Source: Sinonovacula constricta
Lineage: Eukaryota; Mollusca; Bivalvia; Cardiida; Solecurtidae
NCBI GenBank assembly: GCA_007844125.1
Contig: CM017561.1
Coordinates: 32,574,700-32,638,699 of the forward strand
DNA: 64,000 bases
Reading direction: 5' to 3'
In this document: positions 1-14,845 of the stretch, piece after piece
Layout: each line of letters opens with the position of its first letter
Numbering within the stretch: position 1 is the stretch's first letter
Notes under the pieces: model-generated
The model's input: only the letters and a program-made list of their open reading frames with translations
Databases searched by the model: none
What the model was told of the DNA's origin: nothing
Position numbers and translations under genes: made by a program

Positions 1-44
1 TAGATTCCAATATGTTTCTTAGTATAGGTACTGAAAAACATTAT

Positions 45-317
45 TTTATTATTGTGTCTATCCCAGACAAACTTATGTTTAAAGTCTGAATGACTCCATA
101 AGTATATATAGAAACATTGTTTAATTATTGTGTCTATCCCAGACAAACTTATGTTTAAAGTCTGTATGACTCCATAAATATATATAGAAACATTGTTTAA
201 TTATTGTGTCTATCTTAGACAAACTTATGTTTAAAGTTTGTATGACTCCATAAATATATATAGAAACATTGTTTAATTATTGTGTCTATCCCAGACAAAC
301 TTCTGTTTAAAGTATGA
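45..317. repeat. 76-bp tandem repeat, about 3.6 copies
   Basis: The motif TATCCCAGACAAACTT recurs at exact 76-base intervals (about 58, 134, 210 and 286), with only a few substitutions between copies. Each unit also contains TATATAGAAACATTG. The near-identity of copies suggests recent local duplication. No coding potential is visible. Confidence 0.85.
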
Positions 318-1139
318 AACCATAGATATACTATAAGACACTACTAAACGGAAAAAATGACTCCTTGTGTTTGATATTTACGATATGCAGAACCGCAGAT
401 TCTTCCAGTGATGTACCAGAAGGTCACATAGTTGGAAAAAAAAGATTATATACAAATAACAATGAGAGACGAACTCTGGAACTTGTATTTATATGTGGGC
501 GGTTTAAAAGATGAATAAGGATGTATTTTCTTAAATGGAAAATCTAATAATAAGTTCCATAAATAAACGCTCGTTGGAATGCTCGATATCTGTTGTTATC
601 AATATACGCCTGATATGCCCTGTGTACATAAGATTCTAGACTCACAACATTTCAAAGTGTCATGCTATATTCATAGCCAGTTTTCAACGAGTAACTATTC
701 ATTCAAAGACATATTTGATATTTTGTAAAGCCTACAATACCTTGGGGACATAGAATATAGCCTGAATGCTAATGGTATGAACAATTCCAATTAATGCAAA
801 TACAAAGATAAAGTTTGGCTTTTCACAAGGATTTGTCTGTATTAAACATGCATACAATTCACGTGTTTACATATGAAGTTTTGTAGACGTATTATTTTGT
901 GACAAACTTGTGTTACAGACAAACGTCACAAAACATAAGTAACAGGCGACAGTCCTCATTTCAATATGAAGTCCGAAAGGTAGATAATTTAGGTAAACCG
1001 TGTTTTGTCTCGTCGGTTTAATCATTGGTACAGTTCTCAAAGGTTCGCATTGACCTTCATGACTACTTACTGAATGTTTAACCACGAAGTTGCTGAAAGT
1101 CTTGCAGATTCCAATATTTTTAATAAACAAACCGATGCA
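318..1139. other. AT-rich intergenic sequence, nothing recognised
   Basis: I see no credible exon, RNA gene or repeat boundary here. A short reading frame on the minus strand (867-1130) lacks domain features and is treated as chance. Confidence 0.5.
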
Positions 1140-1540
1140 TGCGTTGTGTCTTCATCTATCTTCATTAACACCAGTGATCGATAGAAGTGTCATTCTTCAC
1201 CCATCCTTATAAATACCAGCGTCCATCCTCATCCCGTTAACATAAAGCTAGACACTTTTTTAAAGAGCTCTTCCTCACATAATCTTAATAATGCTGGTGC
1301 CTTTCTTCTTGCACCCCTATAAATGCCAAGGATCTATAAAAGTGCCTTTCTCCTTGCACCCTTATGAATGTCAGGGATCTATATAAGGGTATATTCTCGC
1401 CGATCTTCTAAGTAATCTATAAAAAGGCACATCCTCATTCATTTCTGTTAATGCTAGTCGATATAAACGAGTACATTTTCATCCACTCCTTCAGTTCCAG
1501 TGATTTATAAGCGCCCATCCTCATCCATCCTTATTAAACC
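1140..1540. repeat. Duplicated segment, copy 1, with internal ~45-bp subrepeats
   Basis: This segment resembles 10255-10595 over most of its length (shared pieces include TTCACCCATCCTTATAAATA and CTTCTTGCACCC). Inside it, a unit of about 45 bases built on TTGCACCC..TATAAATGCCA..GGATCTATA is repeated imperfectly. It reads as an old, degenerate non-coding repeat. Confidence 0.6.
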
Positions 1541-1564
1541 TCATATACGTAATCATTGAAATCA

Positions 1565-1715
1565 TTTAAGGCCAAGTCAACAGACGGAAACAAAGGCGCC
1601 TGTGTTATGAAAAAAAAAAGTTATAACTGCAAAGGAAATACGTCAAAGACCAAAGATATTTCTTTATGGCTTACAGACAATTTGTCTACTGCCATCATAC
1701 ATCATTATGACAAAA
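1565..1715. repeat. Segment similar to 14088-14215
   Basis: A stretch beginning GCCAAGTCAACAGACGG and ending TTGTCTACTGCCATCATACA is clearly related to GCCGTGTCAACAGGCGGG...TTGTCTACGGCCATAAACAA at 14088-14215. The open frame from 1556 overlaps this repeat and is not preserved in the other copy, so I do not call a gene. Confidence 0.5.
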
Positions 1716-5248
<3,533 letters not shown>

Positions 5249-5570
5249 GGTCCTGGTAGCGCAATCGGTAGAGCTTCGGCTTTAGGTACGGGATGCCCCG
5301 GGTTCGAACCACAGCTGCGTTATACCAAAGCCGTTAAAATGGAAGTGGTTAAGCTAACGCTCAAGCAAATATAAGGGTAGTTCCACGACTGGTTGGCCCG
5401 GTGTCAGGATAATGTGACTGGGTGTGGTATCATGCCGGGTGTTCATGGCACGGCATGCTATACACAGTGAAGGCAGCACTATATCTGCTAAAAGTGGACA
5501 CCGTTTCCAGATAACTGAAATACTGTTGGTGGGACGATAAATCTAATAAACAAACAATATACAAATAAAA
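5249..5570 (+). mobile_element. tRNA-derived SINE, full-length copy
   Basis: The head is tRNA-like: an A-box-like TAGCGCAATCGGTAGAGC at 5257-5274 and a canonical B box GGTTCGAACC at 5301-5310, about 27 bases apart, as in an RNA polymerase III promoter. There is no matching 3' acceptor stem, so it is not a tRNA gene. The body (GGTTGGCCCGGTGTCAGGAT and GGTATCATGCC) recurs at 57745-57985, which shows a dispersed family. The 3' part ends in GGGACGATAAATCTAATAA followed by an A-rich tail, as expected of a SINE mobilised by a LINE. Confidence 0.85.
5257..5310 (+). promoter_or_regulatory. Internal Pol III promoter (A and B boxes) of the SINE
   Basis: A box at 5257-5274 and B box at 5301-5310 inside the SINE head. 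The B box is an exact GGTTCGAACC, so this copy could still be transcribed. Confidence 0.7.
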
Positions 5571-6229
5571 ACTGAGGTCAATACATGTATATAGTTTTAA
5601 GGACCTGGGAAATGTGATGTTGACAGAGATTGCAGTTCTCACATTTTTTCTCGTCGGATAATCACGAAAAGCATTCACTGCTACCGATGTTACCGAGGTT
5701 ACACTTTTTGATCCTTTTGATGTTATACTTTATTTATTGGTACCAACTTATCATGAGACACACTGACAAACTGTCGATTTCGTTACCAGATGCCATGTTA
5801 TTGTAGCAACTGTAGCGTAAAAAGAACACGATCATCAGTATTTTGTTCTTGATGCTGGCGTGAAAACATTCTCGAGTCAATATCCCATTATATTAACTCT
5901 TACATGACCAGCGCTGGACCGATCAAATGAAATAAAATTAAAAGGGAATGTGATATTCACTTTCAGTAAGCGTCAGTCAGTATAATTTATATTTATAATG
6001 AAATAATAACATTCATTCAGGCGGTTGTGGATCATATGTTGTTCTATGTAAAAAAGATTATTTAAGGCAATTAGTCTGGGTATGTAATTGATACTAAAAT
6101 ATTAATTCTTATCTATGAGAATCAATCGGTTTACTTCAAACTCGTATATTTGTGTGATATTATTAAGCATATTAATCTTAAATTTGCCAACGTCTTCTTG
6201 TGAAAAAGTATCATAACATTAATTCCCAA

Positions 6230-7030
6230 ACATGCGCCAATGAATACTAACGCCGTTATTTCAGTCTAAATAACACCCTAAAAGGACTTTCAGTTTCAAA
6301 ATGTGACCAAAATATTTGTCTCCTGTTGTAAATGATGTCACTTTGTTTTTAAAACTTATACGCTTCTTTAAATTATGATAGAATGAAATTAGTTTTTAGC
6401 TTAATTTATAACTGGGACATTCTTAGCACATTTGAAAGAAATTTCAAGTAAAAAGAATCATTATTTGACATAAACTGCCTTTTATCAATCAAATCTCACA
6501 AAAATGGACGCCCAATGTGTTTCGATTGAATATGTTAAGAGACAAATTGACAAACAAAATAACATACTGTATTGCTTATATCTGCAACATTTATTCGTGA
6601 TGTAAAACATTGAATATTGTTTTCACTCCGGTCTTTAATACAGAGTAAATGTATTATACAGGAAGATTTCGACAAAAGATATGAAGACTATTTATGTCGC
6701 TTAACGTTAACAAAAGAAGTTGTTCTATGTCTTTCAATGAGTCGCGCAGTGAAAATCCCATAGCAGAACAAAGTCATAAAATGTTTACAGTAATGAATCA
6801 TGCCTGTTTGAAGTAGTTACAAATTTGATTATAAATTGCAACACTAAATAAAGTACACAATGTAACATAAGATAATTAAATTGCAAATGACTCAATTAGA
6901 AGACTGTACTCCATGAGTACATATCAGCGTCACCTGAAGCCAACCATGTCCGGAGGCACATAAGGCACTGAAGCATTAACGCAGTATTCATAATTAGTTT
7001 TCTTTCTTAATTCCAGCAGTTATTTGTATG
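6230..7030. repeat. Duplicated segment, longer copy
   Basis: This is colinear with 10820-11290. The last 130 bases are strongly conserved (GTCACCTGAAGCCAACCATG, GCACTGAAGCATTAACGCAG), and the earlier parts match in patches such as GAACAAAGTCATAAAATGTT. The longer copy contains extra sequence in the middle. Neither copy codes for protein. It could be an old dispersed element or a local segmental duplication. Confidence 0.65.
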
Positions 7031-7451
7031 AGAAATCCGCTTAATGAACTCCTTTTATGTGAGATATTGAAATACTAACTTCCTAATGTCATCTCGCTAT
7101 TGTTTGTCTGATAGTAAAATTATCTTAAATGCAAGAGTAATGGTCTTAGAACGGAAGGTTATCAGACCCAACTCCATCAATTATGGAAATACTTTAACTG
7201 CTCTACAATACATACTGACATACATTATCACATATACATTCTTAAGTTAACATACACATTACACTATAAGAACATTTAACTAAGATAAGTAATGATATAA
7301 ACAAAGGAACTCGTAGAAACTAATGACAGGGATTCGAAGAGATGCTCTTCCTAGAACAGAATCTAGCAAAACACATGTATAAGAGTAAATGTCCTATCTA
7401 AGTAACAAGAGCAACGGTAAGTATTCTTGCAGTAGTTTTATACCACAACTA

Positions 7452-7619
7452 CACTCGTCAAAATTTCTAAGTGCACACTTTTGTCATTCGTGCCAGAAGA
7501 GGACACACCCATTATTAGAAGTGTGAAAATATTTTCAATAATTTTCAAGTATTTCATTGTCAGTTTTTATCAGGTATTCCGTAAAATACAAAGTGTGCAC
7601 TTGGAAATTTTGACTAGTG
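7452..7619. mobile_element. Tc1/mariner-type MITE with TA target duplication
   Basis: A 168-base element has terminal inverted repeats of about 28 bases: left CACTCGTCAAAATTTCTAAG, right (reverse complement) CACTAGTCAAAATTTCCAAG, both continuing into TGCACACTT. It is flanked on both sides by TA (7450-7451 and 7620-7621), the target duplication typical of Tc1/mariner transposons. There is no coding capacity, so it is non-autonomous. Confidence 0.85.
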
Positions 7620-7639
7620 TATAACTGTTAAAGGCTGAC

Positions 7640-7690
7640 ACGCACACGCGTGCTCACACACCGCACACACGCACGCGCACTTACAAACAC
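7640..7690. repeat. CA/CG-rich microsatellite
   Basis: Degenerate run of CACACGCG, CACAC and CGCACGCGCAC just after the MITE. Confidence 0.7.
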
Positions 7691-8261
7691 ACTACAGGTC
7701 TGTTAGTATTATTTCACATACATAGCCAATAAAACTACAGACACCGTCGTGATAAGTGAGTGTTTGTGCAGTTTACATTCGAGTAAACTGTCAAGAGAGA
7801 CCAAAAGTTAAACATTATCCGGTGGTAATACGTGATTCATATCTTTAATCTGTCCGTCTTTAGAGGGTATATTATAAGATTTAAGGATAGTAAATGCCAT
7901 CTGAAATTAAAGTTTCAAGCCTTTACCTTAGCGCTCTGTAGTCTAGACATTGACGTCTTTAGGCTACACGAACATTATAATTCCAGGATTGAATATTTCA
8001 TGTTAATATAGTTGATGCGGGATATCAGTTATGTACTGTTAATGCTAAACGCTCGAAACATACTCACATTCAATGAAAAAATAGTACAAATCGTACAAAA
8101 ATATTTTTAGACCATCTCTTTATCAAATGTTTCCATGTGTATTGTATGTTTGTTAAGAAATTGTAACACCATATGCTATTTGTATCTATTGATAGACGAT
8201 AGCTTTTATCTCCTGTACATATGTTGTGTTGTTTATAGATTCTTTGCTAGGTTATTAACTT

Positions 8262-8760
8262 CCGATGCAGATGCTGAGTGAAAATTATCTAACTTTGACG
8301 GATTAGTTTTTACACGTCTGGGTTTTTGTTGTTGTTGTTGTTTTTGTTGTTGTTGTTGTTGTTGTTGTTCATGAAGTGCAAGGTTGGAGCGCTCCGCAAA
8401 CCAGGTTTAAGCACCATAGTCGTCCTTTTGTCACCTGACCTTTCCAATTCGGTAACTGTTGTTTGTTTTTTCTCTTTGTGAGAAATGTCCAGTCTAAGTG
8501 TTTTTTGTCACTTTACATCAACATGGTGTGTGATCCTTGGTAAAGTGGAAGTTTTAAAAAATTTAAAGGACCTTTCTATATTTTCCTTTTAAATATCTAG
8601 ACCAGCACTTCTTCTACCATTTAGTAAAATATTTAAAGAAATAAAAAAAGAAGTTCGACAAAAGTCAGATTTACATTTACCTTGTTTGCCTTTGTCTACA
8701 GGTAGATAAAATTTAAATATCTGTGGAAATTTTGATAGGACCTTTTCTTATTTACCTATC
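8262..8760 (+). mobile_element. Dispersed element, same family as 34727-35039
   Basis: The order of blocks matches the copy at 34727-35039: CCGATGCAG near the left end, then AAGTGCAAGGTTGGAGCGCT, AACCAGGTTTAAGCACC, and CTTGTTTGCCTTTGTCTA, ending in TTTTCTTATTTACCTA. This copy carries a TTG microsatellite and about 150 extra bases in the middle. No reading frame is seen. It looks like a non-autonomous transposable element of unknown class. Confidence 0.7.
8322..8370. repeat. (TTG)n microsatellite
   Basis: About 15 TTG triplets with one interruption, lying inside the dispersed element. Confidence 0.9.
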
Positions 8761-9004
8761 TATAGGTCCAATTAAAGACATGTTACACCGCATCATACCC
8801 TAAATCATTGCGTTGTGTGAACATAAGATTTAAAGGTTTAAGAGAGTTGTAAAACAGAACTTAATTTGCAAAGAGATACTATACACGGAAACAGGTTAAT
8901 ATCTGTTAATATTTCTAACCTCGTATTTATCATTCAAATATTTAAACACAAATTAGCATCGACGCTTTAATAGAACCGCGTTAGTGTTACCGATAGCCCA
9001 AACT

Positions 9005-10240
9005 CGTCTATAAAAATCCCAAAACCTGTGTTGAAGTTGCTGTTCTCGACTTAGAGACTATTTTTAAAGTAAGAATCTTGACCCAAAGCTCTGTTTTAAA
9101 GGTGCCATTCTCGACCCAAAGCCTGTTTCCGAAGTATCATTCTCGACCCAAAGCCTGTTTTTAAAGTACCCATCTCGACTCAAAGCCTGTTTTAAAGGTG
9201 CCATTCTTGATCCAACGTCTGTTTCCGAAGTATCATTCTCGACCCAAAGCCTGTTTTCAAAGTACCCATCTCGACCCAAAACCTGTTTTCAAAGTAACCA
9301 TCTCGACCCAAAGCCTATTTTAAAGGTGCCATTCTCGATCCAAAGTCTGTTTCCGAAGTGCCATTCTCGACACAAATATTGCATTCAAAGTGCCATTCTC
9401 GACTCAAAGCCTGTTTTGTAAGTGGCATTCTCGACAAGAAACCTGTTTTCACAGTGCACTCCCGACATAAAGCCTGTTTTCAAAGTGCTATGTTGGACCA
9501 CTTTTGAAATTATCATTTAAAGCCTGTTTTCAAACAAAATGCCATTCTCGACACAAAGGCAGATTCCAAATACTATGCTCGACCCAAAGCCAATTTCTAA
9601 AGTGCCATTCTCGACTTAAAGCCTGTATTAAAAGTGTAATTACAAACTCAAATACATTTTAAAGTGTCCAAAGCATGTATTATAAGTGTTATTCTTGATT
9701 GAGAGCCTGTTTCCAAAGTGCCATTCTCGATCCAATGCCTTTTTTCAACGTACCATCATCGACTCAAATTCATTTTTAAGAGTACCACTCTCGACTAAAA
9801 ACCTGTTTTCAAAGTACCATTCTCGACCAAAAGCCAGTTTCAAAGTGCCATTATCGACCCAAACCCTGTTTTCCAAATGCCATTTTCGACTCAAAGCCTG
9901 TATTCAAAGTGCTTTTCTCGACTTAAAGCCTGTCTTCAAAATTACATTGTAGTTTTTTTCACTTTAAAGCCTATCTTCAAAGAGCCAATGTCGTCTCAAA
10001 GCCAGTTTTCAAAGTACCCATTTTGACATAAACCTTTTTTTTAAGTGTCTGTTTCCAAAGTGTCAATCTCGATCAAAGCCTGATTTCGAAGTACCAATTT
10101 TGATTTAATGCCAGTTTTCAAACTGTCATTCTCGACTCAAAGCCAATTTTCAAAGTACCAATCTCGACACAAATAATGTTTAAACGTGTTTTTGTCGACT
10201 CTAAACCTGTTTTCACAGTACCATTCTCAAACTCAAATAA
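9005..10240. repeat. Degenerate 32-bp minisatellite
   Basis: Units built on GTGCCATTCTCGACCCAAAG followed by CCTGTTTTCAAA recur about every 32 bases for 1.2 kb, with many substitutions and indels. Reading frames on both strands (9064-9279 minus, 9686-9952 plus) are by-products of the repeat. The degeneracy indicates an old array. Confidence 0.85.
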
Positions 10241-10254
10241 AATGACAAATAACA

Positions 10255-10595
10255 GGCGTTGTGTATACAATCTTCACCCATTGTTGTTTTGTCAGTGATC
10301 TTTAAAGGTCCTCTTTTTCACCCATCCTTATAAATACAAGCACCCATCCTCATATAAACTAAATCATGGTAGTGGATTTGACAGAGCTCTTTCTGTCACA
10401 TTCTTATTTTATTCTTGTGATCTGTAAAATCACATTTCTTCTTGCACCCTTATAAATGCCAGGGATTTATGAAAGGCATATCCTCATCCATCCATGTTAA
10501 TGCCAGTGTCTATAAACGGACCCATCTTTACCACTCGTCTTAATTCCAGTGACCAATAAAGGCGCCCATCCTACCCATCCTTATTAATGTGCAAT
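10255..10595. repeat. Duplicated segment, copy 2
   Basis: Counterpart of 1140-1540, sharing CACCCATCCTTATAAATAC, TTCTTGCACCCTTATAAATG and the closing CGCCCATCCT..CCCATCCTTATTAA. It lies immediately after the 32-bp minisatellite. Confidence 0.6.
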
Positions 10596-10819
10596 TCAAT
10601 GTGTTCTAAATATACAGTCAAAGTTGAACAGGGTACTTTTGCATGCAGTCTCTAATCAGAAACTCTGCACCATAAAGCAACGGTGTTAAATACATATTTT
10701 AAAATCAGTTATATTAACTTATTTGCAATAAATTAGTGTTAGTAAGTATTGTTTTGCATGCAAATCTCACATTGGTCAACGTCGACACGTGAGAAAAGTA
10801 CCTTATCAACGGTCCCAAA

Positions 10820-11290
10820 TATGTGCCCATTGATACTATTGTTGTTGTTGTTCATGTATGTGTGTGGGGGGTGTCAAAATACCTCCTTATGAAGAATTTT
10901 TGTTACAATGTCAAGAATGTGCAAATATTATTTGTCTCCTTTTGTATATAGCGTTATCTATCCTTTAAACTGAAAATGTCTACGCTTATTTAAAACGATG
11001 CTAAAATGTAGAACAAAGTCATAAAATGTTTACAATTTTACATTAATGGATCCCGCATGTTTAAAGTACTTAAGGCTTTGGTTATAAATCACAACATTAC
11101 ATAAACTACACATTTGACACAAAATAATTAAATCGTTAATACAGTTGCAAATGAATCCATTAGAAGACTGTAGTACATGCCTACATAGCAGCGTCACCTG
11201 AAGCCAACCATGTCCGGAGGCACATAAGACACTGAAGCATTAACGCAGTATTCATAATTAGTTTTCTTTCTTAATTCCAGCAGACATTTC
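10820..11290. repeat. Duplicated segment, shorter copy
   Basis: Counterpart of 6230-7030. The last 130 bases are nearly identical to 6890-7020, including AACCATGTCCGGAGGCACAT and the end TTTCTTTCTTAATTCCAGCA. The identity is far higher there than in the rest of the pair. Confidence 0.65.
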
Positions 11291-11914
11291 TATGCGAAAT
11301 CCCACAAAAAACAGTCTTAAGTTAACGGACTCAGACATGTTGTTTCATGTGTTTTAAGTTTGAACCACATCCCCCGGACTAAAACAAACTTGCATCATTA
11401 AAATACAATTGTAATTGTATCATTAAATTCATCTCAATCAACGGTTTAAAAATTTAGTGTTCATCAATACGGTTCTGTAGCTTATCAGAATAACAGCGAT
11501 ATTAATGTTGATTTTACAATGTCAGAAAATATAAATACAAAAATATCAAATTATTATTATATGGTAGTGGGGTGAATGAATGACGAAATTAATAAACACT
11601 ATAGAAACATATGCACTGATCACAAGACATTTTGTCCAAGATAGTCAATAAGGAAGAAGAGCAAGATAAGTTTAAAACAGTGTTTTATTGGACCATTAAA
11701 GTCAATTATATCGTGGATTTATCGCGTAGTTGATATATTTTTTCATAGGATACTAGTTGATCTACTCCCTAATTGCACAGAATCTTTTATTCTTCAATAC
11801 GTTTAATTCCAGCTGTCTATTTAAAACCCAAATGCTTAATCTGTTTGCTATATTGCCTCACTCATGGACTGCAAAGTACGCCCATACTAATGCAAATAGT
11901 TTAGATTGAGACTA
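11291..11914. other. Intergenic, no feature recognised
   Basis: AT-rich; no exon or RNA candidate. Confidence 0.4.
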
Positions 11915-13215
11915 GCCGTCTCTCGCTTGGAGCTATCTGATCAGTTGTCCCGCTTGGAACTGGCTGATCAGGCTCTCCCGCTTGGAGCAAACTGATCAAG
12001 CTCTACCGCTTGGAGCGGACTGATCTGGCTCTCCCGCCTGAATATTGCTGACCAGGCTCTCCTGCTTGGAGCTGACTGATCAGGCTCTCCCGCTTGGAGC
12101 AAACTGATCAAGCTCTACCTCTCGGAGCGGACTGATCAGGCTCTTCCGCCTGAATATTGCTGATTAGGCTCTCCTGCTTGGAGCTAACTGATCAGGCTCT
12201 ACCTCTTGGAGCGGGCTGATCTGGATCTCCCGCTTGGAGCAAACAGATCAAGCTCTGCCTCTTGGAGCGGACTGATCTGGCTCTCCCGCCTGAATATTGC
12301 TGAACAGGCTCTCCTGCTTGGAGCTGACTGATCAGGCTCTCCCGCTTGGAGCAAACTGATCAAGCTCTACCTCTTGGAGTGGACTGATCTGGCTCTCCCG
12401 CCTGAATATTGCTGACCAGGCTCTCCTGCTTGGAGCTGACTGATCAGGCTCTCCCGCTTGGAGCAAACTGATCAAGCTCTACCTCTTGGAGCGGACTGAT
12501 CTGGCTCTTCCGCCTGAATATTGCTGACCAGGCACTCCTGCTTGGTGCTGACTGATCAGGCTCTCCCGCTTGGAGCAAACTGATCAAGCTCTACCTCTCG
12601 GAACGGACAGATCTGGCTCTCCCGCCTGAATATTGCTGATTAGGCTCTCCTGCTTGGAGCTGACTGATCAGGCTCTACCTCTTGGAGCGGGCTGATCTGG
12701 ATCTCCCGCTTGGAGAAAACTGATCAAGCTCTACCTCTTGGAGCGGACTGATCTGGCTCTCCCGCCTGAATATTGCTGACCAGGCACTCCTGCTTGGAGC
12801 TGACTGATCAGGCTCTCCCGCTTGGAGCAAACTGATCAAGCTCTACCTCTTGGAGCGGACTGATCTGGCTCTCCCGCCTGAATATTGCTGACCAGGCTCT
12901 CCTGCTTGGAGCTGACTGATCAGGCTCTCCCGCTTGGAGCAAACTGATCAAGCTCTACCTCTTGGAGCGGACAGATCTGGCTCTCCCGCCTGAATATTGC
13001 TGATTAGGCTCTCCTGCTTGGAGCTGACTGATCAGGCTCTCTCGCTTACAGCTGACTGATCAGGCTCTCCCGCTTGGAGCAAACTGATCAAGCTCTACCT
13101 CTTGGAGCGGACTGATCTGGCTCTCCCGCCTGAATATTGCTGATTAGGCTCTCCCGCTTGAAGCGGGCTGATCAGGCTCTCTCGCTTGGAGCTGGCTGAT
13201 CAGGCTCTTCACTAT
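11915..13215. repeat. 28-bp satellite with 112/140-bp higher-order structure
   Basis: Each monomer is 28 bases starting near TGATCAGGCTCTCC. Four monomer types follow in order: one ending TTGGAGCAAAC, one with AAGCTCTACCTCTTGGAGCG, one ending CGCCTGAATATTGC, and one ending TTGGAGCTGAC. The marker TGAATATTGC lies at 12039, 12151 and 12291, giving steps of 112 (4x28) and 140 (5x28). Most monomers carry a TGATCA site. GC content is clearly higher than in the flanks. Confidence 0.92.
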
Positions 13216-14498
13216 GTGCTGTTGACTCTCAAGCAATATGTCTATTCGCCTTTGCATGTAGATGTAGGAAAATGATTTGAAAGACATAAACTTATAAACA
13301 CTAACCACTCTTCTCCGCCCGGTTTCATCTTGCCAATCATTCGTCACACAATTCTAAAAGTATTAAATTTAGACGAAATGTGCACTTTACAGCAGAGAGG
13401 AAGGGAACTCTAGAGACTTGGTTTGAAGTTTCACAGACAGCCCTACATAAAATAATAAAATTTTAAAAAGGCACTTCATGTTGAAGGTCTGGATGTGTTT
13501 GCAAACCACATATACCCGGTTGATGCTTTATAAAACGTTAATTCATATGATACGCACAATTTGAGTAATGTCGAGACATTTGTTGTATAAAACAATTCGA
13601 CTTTTTTTCAAGAGAAAATCATAAAAACAAAAGAATCTTGCTACAATTGGTATGAGTCCCTTTCTGTTTAAAGGTGAAATACGTACATTCATCTATTTAT
13701 CAAAAAAAGCACGTAGCATAATGCTTGAACCTCCACATTATGATTATACATATAATAAGTATCCATGGGTAGTACACTGTTCGTAGGTGTTTGTGCCTTT
13801 TTACACTATTTTATTCAGAATCCGCCTTTCTTACCAAATATACTTGAAAGACGTGTGACAGCCTGACTAATAATGATAACTGTCGATGGTAGATATGTCT
13901 CGGATAGCTTTGCAAGTGTGCCAGAGTATAAACAACCAGTGTGTAAATAATGGTGATAATCTAGATATGTCAGTATACTTGTTAGGAATGTATCAATTTT
14001 CAATATAAGGTTTTTGCAAGTGAACAAATGATCGTTATTTATCAAAAGCGATCATTCTCATTCATTCTCGTGGAAATAATTGTTAGCCGTGTCAACAGGC
14101 GGGAAACAGACGTGCCAGAGAAGTTGTAGTTGTGTCTAGAAATGAAGAAGTTCAGGACGAAAAGCAGACATTTCTGGCAGATCGATGGTTTGTCTACGGC
14201 CATAAACAATGACTTCCGACAAATGTCGTCTTTTATATTGTGCCAAGCAACGGCATTTCAGAATTTATCAGTGAAATACGAAGAAAAATGTGAAAAGAAC
14301 ATTTTTAGAAACTAAAACAAAATACAGCATCACCCACAAGCATCATGTCCACCCACTAAGTCATGTCAGTGAAGAAAAAAAACTGAAATATTCACAAGAT
14401 GACTTCGTATCGGCAAAGTAACTCTGCGCCGCCAATAGCTAACTTAAAATACATGTTTCCCATCTTGGAATGGAGAACAAAAATAGCGGCCATCAATA
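13216..14498. other. Intergenic; segment 14088-14215 repeats 1565-1715
   Basis: A minus-strand frame (13144-13347) has a plausible amphipathic composition outside the satellite, but no domain or splice partner. Part of 14088-14215 matches 1565-1715. Otherwise nothing is recognised. Confidence 0.4.
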
Positions 14499-14630
14499 TT
14501 ATCTATATATCTATCCGTCTGTCTTGTTTGCCTTTCTGTACGTCCGTCCGTGCGTCTGTCTGTCTGTCTATCTGTCTATCTATCTATCTATACCTGCCTG
14601 CCTATCTATATCTACCTACCTACCGATATG
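14499..14630. repeat. (TCTG/TCTA)n tetranucleotide microsatellite
   Basis: Compound run of CTGT, CTAT and CTAC tetranucleotides. The two overlapping plus-strand frames through it are artefacts. Confidence 0.9.
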
Positions 14631-14845
14631 TTGCGGGGAAAACTGGATGTTTTATTATTTTATTATTTCGGATATAAATTATTGAGAGATTTAAATACTT
14701 ACAACTAAGAAAACGTTTTTTGTTCAAATATTCATTATCTGTCTTAATCAAGGGCAAAGACCTAGCCCTATGTGTCGTATCGTCTCTCAGTTCACAATTC
14801 GCTTAAGTTAGTTGTTCAGTATTTACGTATTGTGCATTACAGATT

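Noticed and set aside
5251..5325. tRNA gene
   Set aside because: A and B boxes are present but no acceptor stem closes; the sequence continues into a body shared with 57745-57985, so it is a SINE head.
13144..13347. 67-residue minus-strand frame partly outside the 28-bp satellite
   Set aside because: Composition is plausible, but the C-terminal part is satellite, and no domain, splice partner or start context supports it.
14399..14685. Two overlapping Leu/Ser/Tyr-rich plus-strand frames
   Set aside because: Produced by the tetranucleotide microsatellite.
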